Part shown: one piece after another, positions 21,285 through 28,897 of the stretch | Numbering within the stretch: the stretch's first letter is position 1 | Layout: each line of letters starts with the position of its first letter | DNA from: Neobacillus dielmonensis | GTDB taxonomy: Bacteria; Bacillota; Bacilli; Bacillales; Cytobacillaceae | Assembly: GCF_000612665.1 (NCBI RefSeq) | Contig: NZ_HG942083.1 | Span: 22,256-55,700 of the forward strand | Length of the DNA stretch: 33,445 nt | Direction: 5' to 3' | Position numbers and translations under genes: made by a program | The notes under the pieces: model-generated | The model's input: the letters and a program-made list of their open reading frames with translations, nothing else | Database searches by the model: none | Told to the model about the DNA's origin: nothing

Positions 21285-22243
21285 TCAATCACTTACTCTC
21301 TATAACTCTTGCTTACCTACTAGATATGCTGGTCGGCGACCCGCCCAACTGGCCGCATCCGGTACGATGGATCGGGTCTTTCATAGCTTTACTTGAAAAG
21401 CGTTGGAATCGAGGGAACCATAGAAAAACCAAAGGTATTGCCATGCTCCTGGTTATATTAGTTTCCGTACTAGCGGTGGCCGCACTGATTGTTTTGTTGG
21501 CATATCGGATCCACCCCTATGTGGGGATTGCAGCAGAAGCTGTAATGATTGCTTCGACTATTGCTCAAAAAAGTTTACGGGAAGCATCAATGGCGGTTTA
21601 TCAGCCACTCATAAAAGGTGATTTGGCTAAAGCCCGGACAAAACTTTCTTATATAGTTGGACGTGATACAGATACTTTGGCCGAAGGCGAAATTTCCAGG
21701 GGAGCCATTGAAACGGTGGCAGAGAATACGAGTGACGGGGTAACGGCCCCGCTATTTTGGGCATTGCTTGGCGGAGCTCCATTGGCAATGGTATATCGGG
21801 CTGCAAATACTTGTGATTCGATGGTCGGGCATGTCAGTGACAGATTTAAAGAATTTGGCTGGGCATCTGCGAAATGGGATGATGTCATGAATTGGGTACC
21901 TAGCAGGATTACAGGGATGATGATGGCATTAGGCAACCGTCCTGCTTGCAGTCATCGGAGCAAAACATGGGCTATTTTGTTCCGTGATGCGGTAAAGCAT
22001 CCTAGTCCGAATAGTGGTTGGGGTGAAGCGGCAATGGCTGCGATACTTGGTATCCAGCTGGGCGGAATTAATTATTATAAGGGTGTTGTATCGGACCGGG
22101 CCAAAATGGGTGACCCGCTGCAGCCAATTCAAGCTGGTCACATCCTTCAGGCAAATGCAATCATGAGTAAAACGGTATTTTTATTTATCTTATTTTTATG
22201 GATTGGAGGGATAATCCTTGAAACTGCCTTCACATGGCTCTAA
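21278..22243 (+). CDS. cbiB: Adenosylcobinamide-phosphate synthase
   Basis: A 321-residue membrane protein. It attaches aminopropanol phosphate to adenosylcobyric acid, reversing the CbiZ cut. Family motifs: LDMLVGDPPNWPHPVRWIG near the start, RDTDTLAEGEISRGAIETVAENTSDGV and the YRAANTCDSMVGH block. The ATG at 21278 is chosen because AAAGGA precedes it; the longer frame from 21233 lies within cbiZ. Its stop lies inside the start of the next gene (26-bp overlap). Confidence 0.92.
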   Translation: MLVNHLLSITLAYLLDMLVGDPPNWPHPVRWIGSFIALLEKRWNRGNHRKTKGIAMLLVILVSVLAVAALIVLLAYRIHPYVGIAAEAVMIASTIAQKSLREASMAVYQPLIKGDLAKARTKLSYIVGRDTDTLAEGEISRGAIETVAENTSDGVTAPLFWALLGGAPLAMVYRAANTCDSMVGHVSDRFKEFGWASAKWDDVMNWVPSRITGMMMALGNRPACSHRSKTWAILFRDAVKHPSPNSGWGEAAMAAILGIQLGGINYYKGVVSDRAKMGDPLQPIQAGHILQANAIMSKTVFLFILFLWIGGIILETAFTWL

Positions 22244-23306
22244 TCCGCATTATCTTTACGAGGCATTGGGCCTGAATCTTCCGGAGAAGTATATTGATTT
22301 TAGTGCCAACATTAATCCGCTAGGACCTCCTGTGGCCATTAAAGAAAACTGGAGTCGTTTTTATCAAGATATTCTGACCTATCCGGACCCCTTTGCAACG
22401 AAACTAAAACAACTCATTTCTGAGAAAGAGGATGTTCCAACTGGTTCATTATTGATGGGCAATGGTGGAGCCGAGCTGATTGCTCTTATTGGAAGGATGC
22501 TAGCGGGGAAAAAAGTTCTGATTGTCCAGCCAGCTTTCTCGGAGTACGAAACTGCCTGTAAGGCCAATCAGTGTGAAATAACCTATTATCAATTGTTTGG
22601 GCCCGACTTTGAATGGAGCCTCGACGATTTTCTTTCAAAAGCGGATAAAGTAGATGCTGTATTTATCTGCAGTCCCAACAATCCAACTGGTATCCAGTTT
22701 CCACCATCCTTGATTGAGCCAATTGTTAGGGAATGTGAGAAACACGATTGTACCGTTATTCTGGATGAAGCTTTTTATGATTTTTTAGATGACTATCAAT
22801 CTTTTATTCCATACATAAACCAATATACTAATTTAATGATTATTCGTTCAATGACCAAGATGTATGCCATTCCAGGCATTCGGCTGGGATATTTAGCTGC
22901 TTCTCCGTCTGTAATAACAAAACTTGGCCGCTTGCAGCCCCATTGGAGCATCAACTCAGTTGCCTTGTCGGCTGGTTTGCTTTGTATGGAGGATGAGTCA
23001 TTTGTTCGAAAAACGATAGAGTTTATCCGCCAGGAACGTGAGCGACTGTTTTATTTTTATCAAGATTGCGAGTTTCAAGTTTCCCCATCAAAAGTGAATT
23101 TTTATCTCTTAAGAGATCCGTATTGTGAGGATCAATTTGAGCTGTTTTGCTATCTTCTGCAGGGGGGAATTATTCCCCGCCATACCTTTAATTTTCCGGG
23201 ATTGGAAGGAAAGTGGCTTCGTTTTGCGATAAAAAGCAAAGTGGATAATGATCAGCTGATGGAGGTGCTCGAACAGTGGCGCATGTCCCATCCCTCGTTT
23301 TCATAA
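22218..23306 (+). CDS. cobD: L-threonine-O-3-phosphate decarboxylase
   Basis: A 362-residue PLP enzyme of the aspartate aminotransferase fold. It makes (R)-1-amino-2-propanol phosphate, the linker that CbiB joins to cobyric acid. Features: SANINPLGPP, GNGGAELI, CSPNNPTG, LDEAFYDF with D183, and SMTKMYAIPG with the Schiff-base lysine K214. The relation to histidinol-phosphate aminotransferase is close; the operon context and the HGSNPHYLYEALGL start favour CobD. The start is TTG at 22218 behind GGAGGG, overlapping cbiB. Confidence 0.88.
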   Translation: MKLPSHGSNPHYLYEALGLNLPEKYIDFSANINPLGPPVAIKENWSRFYQDILTYPDPFATKLKQLISEKEDVPTGSLLMGNGGAELIALIGRMLAGKKVLIVQPAFSEYETACKANQCEITYYQLFGPDFEWSLDDFLSKADKVDAVFICSPNNPTGIQFPPSLIEPIVRECEKHDCTVILDEAFYDFLDDYQSFIPYINQYTNLMIIRSMTKMYAIPGIRLGYLAASPSVITKLGRLQPHWSINSVALSAGLLCMEDESFVRKTIEFIRQERERLFYFYQDCEFQVSPSKVNFYLLRDPYCEDQFELFCYLLQGGIIPRHTFNFPGLEGKWLRFAIKSKVDNDQLMEVLEQWRMSHPSFS

Positions 23307-23851
23307 CTGGAGGAGTTCGCAGCGGCAAAAGCAGTTTCGCCGAAAAACTCGCTGTGTATCTAGCTGCAAAAACTGGCGGCCAGTTAACTTATTTAGCTAC
23401 GGGTGTACCTTCTGATGAGGAAATGAAGGAACGAATTTTAAAACATAAACAGGATCGGAAATCAGGGGAGCTGCCTTGGAAAACCATAGAAAAGTCAGCT
23501 CAAATTGGGGATGCTGCACGTCAGATTCATCAACAGGATATTGTGTTATTAGATTGTATCACTACTCTTTTAAATAATGAGCTATTTTCAAGTAAGCAAA
23601 CATGGGATGCTGCCTTTTTGCAACAAGTAGAAGAAAGCATTATAACGGGAATAAAACAAATTAAGAGCCGTGCCAAAGCATTGATTCTAGTAAGCAACGA
23701 AGTGTTGTATGAGCCGTTAACGGGCAATAATCTTGTCTATACATATGGAAGCCTATTGGGGAGGCTGCATCAGCAAATGGTTCGTGAGGCAGACCAGGCC
23801 TATTTAATTGAAGCTGGGATTCCAATTTTAATGAAAGAGGTGAGGGGATGA
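23276..23851 (+). CDS. cobU: CobU-like cobinamide kinase/guanylyltransferase, copy 1 (P-loop copy)
   Basis: 191 residues. The P-loop TGGVRSGKSS (11-20) is perfect, and the region around the guanylylated histidine is present (ERILKHKQDR, H57). SNEV at 140-143 is kept, but the CobU block GIVP...RxFRDxxGxxNQ is replaced by unrelated sequence, YEPLTGNNLVYTYGSLLGRL; the end GIPILMK is normal. CobU phosphorylates adenosylcobinamide and transfers GMP to it. Here the kinase part looks intact and the other half diverged, while the second copy at 26659 shows the reverse. The start is GTG at 23276, after GGAGGTG, overlapping cobD by 31 bases. Confidence 0.82.
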   Translation: MAHVPSLVFITGGVRSGKSSFAEKLAVYLAAKTGGQLTYLATGVPSDEEMKERILKHKQDRKSGELPWKTIEKSAQIGDAARQIHQQDIVLLDCITTLLNNELFSSKQTWDAAFLQQVEESIITGIKQIKSRAKALILVSNEVLYEPLTGNNLVYTYGSLLGRLHQQMVREADQAYLIEAGIPILMKEVRG

Positions 23852-25356
23852 AAGGAATCATGGTTCAGGGCACATCCTCTGATGCAGGCAAAAGCTTTAT
23901 CGTGACAGCACTTTGCCGGATGTTTGCCAATGAGGGATTGAAAACCGCACCATTCAAATCACAGAACATGTCCAATAATTCCTATGTTACCAAGGATGGG
24001 AAAGAGATTGGCAGAGCCCAAGGAATTCAGGCAGAAGCGGCGAAAACAGAAGCGAGCGTTTGGATGAACCCGATTTTATTGAAACCCCGCTCGAATCAAG
24101 CTGCGGAGGTGGTTTATTTAGGGAAAGCCACCGTTACACTTTCAGGCAGGGAGTACCGTGACAGCTTTTATGACAAGGGGATTGAGGTCATTAAAGAATC
24201 GTTGAAGCAATTAGAAAAGGACTATGACATAATTGTCTTAGAGGGCGCGGGCAGTCCTGTTGAAATCAATCTCAAGGAACGCGAGCTCGTGAACATGAAG
24301 GTGGCGGAACTGGCCGATGTACCGGTTATTCTGGTGGCAGACATTGACCGCGGCGGAGTATTTGCCAGCATAGTTGGAACTCTTGAGCTGTTAGAGCCAG
24401 AGGAACGAAAGCGGGTTTGCGGGATTATAATCAATAAATTCAGAGGAGATCTCAGCTTATTTGATGATGGGATCAAATGGCTTGAGGAGAGAACCGGCAT
24501 TCCAGTGTTGGGGGTGCTTCCTTATATGGACCATCATATGGTGGATGGGGAAGACTCATTGTCAATCCAACGTCAATTTTCTCAACTTGGAACAGGTGCC
24601 ATTGATGTGGCTGCAATCCATCTTCCGTTTATTTCTAATTATAGCGATCTAGAGCCGTTTTTATTTGAGGATGATGTCAGGGTTCGCTGGGTCAAACATC
24701 GGGATGAATTTGGCTCGCCGGATGCGGTCATTATACCGGGAACGAAAAGTACAATTGCTGATTTGAAAAAACTTAAAGAAACTGGGCTGGACCAATGTAT
24801 TTTGGACATTATGAAAAACGGCGGCTTCCTAGCTGGCATTTGCGGCGGCTATCAAATACTCGGAGAAGAGTTAATTGATGAAGCAGGTTCTGATACGGGA
24901 GTTCCGAATACTAAAGTACGGGGACTAGGTGTCATTCCGGCGCAAACGATTTTTCAAAAAGAAAAAGCAACCATTAGAGTCGAAGCACACCTTCATTCCA
25001 ATACAGGCCTTCAAGCAGAAGGAAAGTTGAACGGTTATGAAATCCATCTGGGACAAACGTTTTTAAAACAATCAGGTTCTTCTTTCTTGTTAACAGAAGA
25101 GGGCAGAGAAGAAGGATATTTCGGCAGAGAAGGACAGGTTATCGGAACGTATTTCCATCATTTATTCCATAACGATGAATGGAGAAACCAATGGTTAAAT
25201 TTAATCCGCAGCCGAAAAGGGATACCTTTACGAGAAGTAAATACAATCGGGGATTTCAAGGATAAAAGCTTTGATGACCTTGCAGCAAAGCTAAAAAGCC
25301 ATCTAAAATGGAATTTAGTAAAAGACATCATTCACCAATGGAGAAGCCGAACATGA
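23848..25356 (+). CDS. cbiP: Cobyric acid synthase (glutamine-hydrolysing)
   Basis: A 502-residue amidotransferase (CobQ/CbiP). It amidates four side chains of the corrin ring, giving adenosylcobyric acid. The N-terminal ATP-binding domain has VQGTSSDAGKS (P-loop-like, 6-16) and VLEGAGSPVEIN; the C-terminal glutaminase domain has GICGGYQ with nucleophile C332 and GTYFHHLF with H437. It overlaps cobU by four bases (ATGA). It acts before CbiB, so its presence means either that incompletely amidated corrinoids are salvaged or that the ring-synthesis genes lie outside this window. Confidence 0.95.
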   Translation: MKGIMVQGTSSDAGKSFIVTALCRMFANEGLKTAPFKSQNMSNNSYVTKDGKEIGRAQGIQAEAAKTEASVWMNPILLKPRSNQAAEVVYLGKATVTLSGREYRDSFYDKGIEVIKESLKQLEKDYDIIVLEGAGSPVEINLKERELVNMKVAELADVPVILVADIDRGGVFASIVGTLELLEPEERKRVCGIIINKFRGDLSLFDDGIKWLEERTGIPVLGVLPYMDHHMVDGEDSLSIQRQFSQLGTGAIDVAAIHLPFISNYSDLEPFLFEDDVRVRWVKHRDEFGSPDAVIIPGTKSTIADLKKLKETGLDQCILDIMKNGGFLAGICGGYQILGEELIDEAGSDTGVPNTKVRGLGVIPAQTIFQKEKATIRVEAHLHSNTGLQAEGKLNGYEIHLGQTFLKQSGSSFLLTEEGREEGYFGREGQVIGTYFHHLFHNDEWRNQWLNLIRSRKGIPLREVNTIGDFKDKSFDDLAAKLKSHLKWNLVKDIIHQWRSRT

Positions 25357-26141
25357 AATTTATTAGAGGTTTTTTGATCGGGGTGCAATTTTTTACAGCG
25401 ATCCCCATAACAAAGGCATTTCCGATGGATGCGGAACATCTGAAAATGACGATTCGAGTTTTCCCACTTTTGGGATTACTGCAAGGGATTATTTACTCCC
25501 TTACCATTTACTTAATGGTTGAGTTTACCCCATTTTCACATCTGGCTTCCGCTTTCCTGCTTTGGTTGGTGACGATCTTGCTTACGGGAGGCATTCATCT
25601 GGATGGCTGGATGGATGCTAGTGATGCGTATTTTTCCTATCGGGACCGGGAAAAAAGGCTGGAAATCATGAAGGACCCTAGGACAGGCGCTTTTGGTGTT
25701 CTCTCGATAATCATTCTTTTAAGCAGCAGGTTTCTATTTATCTATGAAGCAACAAGCCATGTCCAGCCGCTATTACTAATCATGATTGTTAGTATTCCTT
25801 TTTTGAGCAAAATGGGCTTGGGGGGTCTGTTATTAACCGTTCCATCTGCTAAACAAGAAGGGCTCGGCCATCTGTTTCAAACTGCTGCTAAAGCAAGGAT
25901 CCTTTGGCTTTATCCAATCTATTTGTTCCTTTTTCTAATGGCAGTTGCACTAATGGATGTCAGATTTTTGTTAACAAGTGTGCTGGCAGTGGCAGCGGGG
26001 TGGTGTTTGCTCTTTTGCAGACGGAAGGCTGTCAAATGGTTTGGCGGGATTACCGGCGATGTTTTAGGAGCTTCTGTAGAAGGGACGGAGTTGGTGTTAT
26101 GGATGACCGTGTGGTTATTGCATTATTTCGTCATGGCCTGA
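25353..26141 (+). CDS. cobS: Adenosylcobinamide-GDP ribazoletransferase (cobalamin synthase)
   Basis: A 262-residue membrane enzyme. It joins adenosylcobinamide-GDP with alpha-ribazole phosphate to give adenosylcobalamin phosphate. The N-terminus MKFIRGFLIGVQFFTAIPI matches the family start; GGIHLDGWMDASDAYFSY carries the metal-binding acidic residues and MKDPRTGAFGV follows. About six membrane helices. The ATG at 25353 overlaps the cbiP stop (ATGA) and is preceded by GGAG; upstream ATG codons at 25308 and 25341 would add unrelated residues. Confidence 0.9.
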   Translation: MKFIRGFLIGVQFFTAIPITKAFPMDAEHLKMTIRVFPLLGLLQGIIYSLTIYLMVEFTPFSHLASAFLLWLVTILLTGGIHLDGWMDASDAYFSYRDREKRLEIMKDPRTGAFGVLSIIILLSSRFLFIYEATSHVQPLLLIMIVSIPFLSKMGLGGLLLTVPSAKQEGLGHLFQTAAKARILWLYPIYLFLFLMAVALMDVRFLLTSVLAVAAGWCLLFCRRKAVKWFGGITGDVLGASVEGTELVLWMTVWLLHYFVMA

Positions 26142-26707
26142 CAGAAGCGAATAAACGAAAGGCTTATCTGGGCTGGAGCAATTCACCATTATACGAAGAG
26201 GATCAACTTTTCTCCACCAAGGAGTATGAGAGTTATTTTTGCAGCGATTTAGATCGTTGTGTTTTAACGGCACAACGCTTATTTCACGGACCGGATTTTC
26301 ATATAATGAAAGAGTTAAGAGAAATGAATTTCGGCGATTGGGAAGGAAAAACATATGAGGAACTAAAAGAAGCGGAGTCCTATCGACGTTGGCTGTCGAA
26401 TCCATTCCACAAAGGTCCCCCCAATGGGGAGTCATTTGGGCAGTTCACGGCAAGGGTAAATGTCGGCTGGAATAGGATTGTCACGGAAGTAATGGACCAA
26501 AACCTTCAGAGCTGTGCTTTGGTAACCCATGGAGGGGTCATCAAATATTTGTTATCTGCATTTGCTCCGGTTGAACGCGAGTTTTGGAGTTGGAACACAC
26601 CGCATCATCTTGGTTTTGAATTAAGCTTTACACGTAACAGTTTAAGGAGGGGTGAACGGTGCACTTTATTACAGGAGGTGCCTTTAACGGCAAACGGTCC
26701 TGGGTGA
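26099..26707 (+). CDS. cobC: Alpha-ribazole phosphatase (histidine phosphatase family)
   Basis: A 202-residue phosphoglycerate-mutase-type phosphatase with the catalytic RHG motif (LFRHGLTEANK), SDLDRCVLTAQRL, the acid/base region ELREMNFGDWEG and a second catalytic His in LVTHGGVIKYLL. It removes the phosphate from adenosylcobalamin phosphate or alpha-ribazole phosphate. The start ATG at 26099 lies inside cobS (43-bp overlap) with CGGAG before it; the longer open frame upstream is the out-of-frame reading of cobS. Confidence 0.88.
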   Translation: MDDRVVIALFRHGLTEANKRKAYLGWSNSPLYEEDQLFSTKEYESYFCSDLDRCVLTAQRLFHGPDFHIMKELREMNFGDWEGKTYEELKEAESYRRWLSNPFHKGPPNGESFGQFTARVNVGWNRIVTEVMDQNLQSCALVTHGGVIKYLLSAFAPVEREFWSWNTPHHLGFELSFTRNSLRRGERCTLLQEVPLTANGPG

Positions 26708-27102
26708 AAAACAACTTTAACATCATGAATAGCAACTGGCTGTCGGCCTATGAAGGCCATCCACTCCCAGTTGAGTTAGATGATATAACTGCGGATTTAA
26801 TTGTATTAGAAGGTATTGAGATCTGGATAAAGGGCTTAACAGAGGAACATGATGCCGCCCAATGCCGGGTAATCTGGAATCGATGCCTAACTCATTGGGA
26901 ACGTTGGGAAAAAACAAAAAATCACCAATTAATCCTCATTGGTACGGATATGACCAAAGGGATTGTTCCGATTGAAAAGGAAAACCGGATTTGGCGCGAT
27001 GTTACCGGCTGGGCCTTTCAAGACCTGGCCGCGAAGGCAGATAAAGTGGATGTAATCTGGTATGGGATTAACCAGACGATAAAAGGAGGAATGATAGTAT
27101 GA
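26659..27102 (+). CDS. CobU-like protein, copy 2 (degenerate P-loop, intact C-terminal motif)
   Basis: 147 residues, shorter than CobU (about 180-190). The N-terminus HFITGGAFNGKRSWV corresponds to the CobU P-loop GGxRSGKS but reads GGAFNGKR, without the Ser/Thr after the lysine. The segment with the guanylylated His is missing or shortened. The C-terminal part KGIVPIEKENRIWRDVTG-FQDLAAKADKVDVIWYGI matches the CobU block that the first copy has lost. It could be a partner subunit of that copy or a single-activity relative. The start is GTG at 26659 behind AAGGAGGGGTGA, overlapping cobC by 49 bases. The next gene starts at its stop codon (ATGA). Confidence 0.72.
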   Translation: MHFITGGAFNGKRSWVKNNFNIMNSNWLSAYEGHPLPVELDDITADLIVLEGIEIWIKGLTEEHDAAQCRVIWNRCLTHWERWEKTKNHQLILIGTDMTKGIVPIEKENRIWRDVTGWAFQDLAAKADKVDVIWYGINQTIKGGMIV

Positions 27103-27683
27103 GACTTTATACAAGAACGGGAGACAAAGGTAAAACGAGCATTATCGGCGGGAGAGTCGACAAAGATGATACAAGGGTCGAGGCTTATGGAACTGTGGAT
27201 GAGGTGAACTGCTTTGTCGGTCAGGCGATTACGGAACTGAAGCCGGAACTTTTTAAGGATGTGCTGGATGATTTAGAAAAGATTCAGCATGAGTTATTTG
27301 ACTGTGGAGGCGACCTTGCCAATATCACAGAAAAGCGGCAACTAAAGCTTCAGCAGGAATCAATTGATTATTTAGAAACAAGAATTGATGAATTCATCAA
27401 AGAAGCACCTGAGCTCGAACGGTTTATTTTACCAGGAGGAACCAAACCTGCTGCCTCCATCCATATAGCCAGGACGGTAACGAGAAGAGCGGAGCGGTTA
27501 GTGGTCAAATTAATGAAAGCAGACCCGGAAACACCAGAGCTTGCGTTGCAATACTTAAATCGACTGTCAGACTACTTCTTTGCACTGGCCAGAGTCATCA
27601 ACTTTCGCCTCAATGTTAAGGATGTAGAATATGTCCGCAGTGCCAAGGTGTTTAGGGATGGGAAGCGGAAGGATGAGAAATAG
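27099..27683 (+). CDS. pduO: ATP:cob(I)alamin adenosyltransferase, PduO type
   Basis: A 194-residue enzyme transferring the adenosyl group of ATP to cob(I)alamin or cobinamide. Motifs: TRTGDKGKTSIIGG (ATP-binding), DEVNCFVGQ, GGTKPAASIHIARTVTRRAERLVV and a final LNRLSDYFFALARVIN. It is the homologue of B. subtilis YvqK (BtuR in some databases). It supplies the adenosylated corrinoids that CbiZ, CbiB and CobU need. It overlaps the preceding gene by ATGA and the next by about 11 bases. Confidence 0.95.
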   Translation: MRLYTRTGDKGKTSIIGGRVDKDDTRVEAYGTVDEVNCFVGQAITELKPELFKDVLDDLEKIQHELFDCGGDLANITEKRQLKLQQESIDYLETRIDEFIKEAPELERFILPGGTKPAASIHIARTVTRRAERLVVKLMKADPETPELALQYLNRLSDYFFALARVINFRLNVKDVEYVRSAKVFRDGKRKDEK

Positions 27684-28161
27684 AGGGAAAATCATCAGTG
27701 GACTGGCGCTGTTTACCGCCTTGTCCGCAGCAGGCGCCATGATTAAGGTGCCTGCGCTCATTGGAAGTGTGGCATTAGATGCATTTCCTGCTCTCTTGGC
27801 AGCAGCCATCTTAGGGGGAGGCGCTGGAGCAGTTGTTGGTGCATTGGGACATCTGCTATCCGCGATGCTGGGGGGTTTTCCTTTAGGTCCCCTGCATTTC
27901 TTGATTGCCGGTGAAATGGCAGTTCTTGTTTGGATTTATGGGGAACTTTATAAAAGGCACAAACTATTAGCCGGCGGGGTGTTTGTGCTGGGAAATGCCC
28001 TGATAGCTCCTGTGCCATTTATATTTTTAATGAATTTTGGTTTTTTTATCGGAATGGTGCCGTCACTTTTCGTCGGATCCATTCTAAATACCGCCATTGC
28101 TTTGGTTCTCACCCCTCGTCTTGTTTCGAATAGATTCATTGCCAGGGGGTTTAAGCAATGA
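27673..28161 (+). CDS. cblT: ECF-type S component, probable alpha-ribazole transporter CblT
   Basis: A 162-residue membrane protein with about five helices. It resembles energy-coupling-factor S components (SAAGAMIKVPALIGSVALDAFP, GGGAGAVVGALGHLLSAMLGGFPLGPLHF). In Listeria and Geobacillus an S component of this type, CblT, brings in alpha-ribazole, which the kinase CblS phosphorylates; the next gene here looks like that kinase. The identification relies on the pair. The ATG at 27673 is preceded by GGAAGCGGAAGG; the alternative ATG at 27658 has AAGGTG at a better distance and would add five residues. The shared ECF energising subunits are not in this window. Confidence 0.72.
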   Translation: MRNRGKIISGLALFTALSAAGAMIKVPALIGSVALDAFPALLAAAILGGGAGAVVGALGHLLSAMLGGFPLGPLHFLIAGEMAVLVWIYGELYKRHKLLAGGVFVLGNALIAPVPFIFLMNFGFFIGMVPSLFVGSILNTAIALVLTPRLVSNRFIARGFKQ

Positions 28162-28874
28162 GAAACGCTGTTATCCTACCTATTGGCGGGGGAGAGTGTT
28201 TAATCGTCGCTAGTGATAATAGCGGTGGAATTGGCATGAAGGTGAATGATCATGTTCATGTTCCTTACGAGACGGTTGCTTATTATGCTTTTCGTACGGC
28301 GAGTATGGAATGCATAGCAGCAGGCGGGGAGATTATTTCAGTGGTGGTCCATAATTTTTGCGGTAATGATCCTTGGACGGAGCTAGAAAAGGGGATACAA
28401 ACAGGATTAGATGAATTAGGTCTAAAAGATGTCCCGATAACAGGTAGTACGGAAAGTAATTTTCCTTTATTGCAATCGGCTGTTGGAGTAGTGGTAATTG
28501 GGAAAAAGTCATGCAACAATATAAAAAAAATGAATGATTGCGAAGACCTAAAGCTAGCTGTCATTGGTTTGCCGTTAGTGGGAAACGAAGTAGTTGAACA
28601 GAAGGAGCAGGTTGCCCCTCTGTCCTTGTTTCAAGCAGTGAGTTTGTTACCGGATGTAATTACATGGCCGGTGGGCTCAAAGGGAATATTATATGAACTA
28701 GGACAGATGTTTCCCGCCCAAACCATGACAGAGGATATGGTTGCAACGGATGTGGACATATTGAAGTCTTCAGGACCGGCCACCTGCTTTATTGTTGTGT
28801 TTTCAATCTATCAGGAAGAACAGGTTAAGAAGTTGGCAGAAAAATTGTTTCATCCATTAACAATGGTAAAATAG
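28158..28874 (+). CDS. cblS: Alpha-ribazole kinase CblS (AIR-synthase-like ATP-binding protein)
   Basis: A 238-residue soluble protein. It carries an AIR-synthase/PurM-like N-terminal ATP-binding domain: SDNSGGIGMKVNDHVHV (Asp/Asn near the nucleotide), ASMECIAAGGEIISVVV and GSTESNFP. CblS from Listeria/Geobacillus phosphorylates alpha-ribazole to alpha-ribazole phosphate, bypassing CobT. Here it follows the S component and sits in the operon containing cobS and cobC, with no cobT in the window. The ATG overlaps the cblT stop (ATGA). It is the last gene of the operon; its stop codon lies within the terminator stem. Confidence 0.75.
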   Translation: MRNAVILPIGGGECLIVASDNSGGIGMKVNDHVHVPYETVAYYAFRTASMECIAAGGEIISVVVHNFCGNDPWTELEKGIQTGLDELGLKDVPITGSTESNFPLLQSAVGVVVIGKKSCNNIKKMNDCEDLKLAVIGLPLVGNEVVEQKEQVAPLSLFQAVSLLPDVITWPVGSKGILYELGQMFPAQTMTEDMVATDVDILKSSGPATCFIVVFSIYQEEQVKKLAEKLFHPLTMVK

Positions 28875-28897
28875 CACGCCTTGATGGCGTGCTATTT
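28869..28897. terminator. Bidirectional terminator between cblS and the class A PBP gene
   Basis: AAATAGCACGCC with GGCGTGCTATTT, 12-bp perfect stem, five-base loop, T-run on the right and A-run on the left. Both convergent stop codons (28872-28874 and 28892-28894) fall within the arms. Confidence 0.9.

Noticed and set aside
25904..26098. Longer N-terminal extension of the CobC frame
   Set aside because: This stretch is the out-of-frame reading of cobS, rich in Cys and Arg without domain character. The RHG motif sits at the normal distance from the ATG at 26099.
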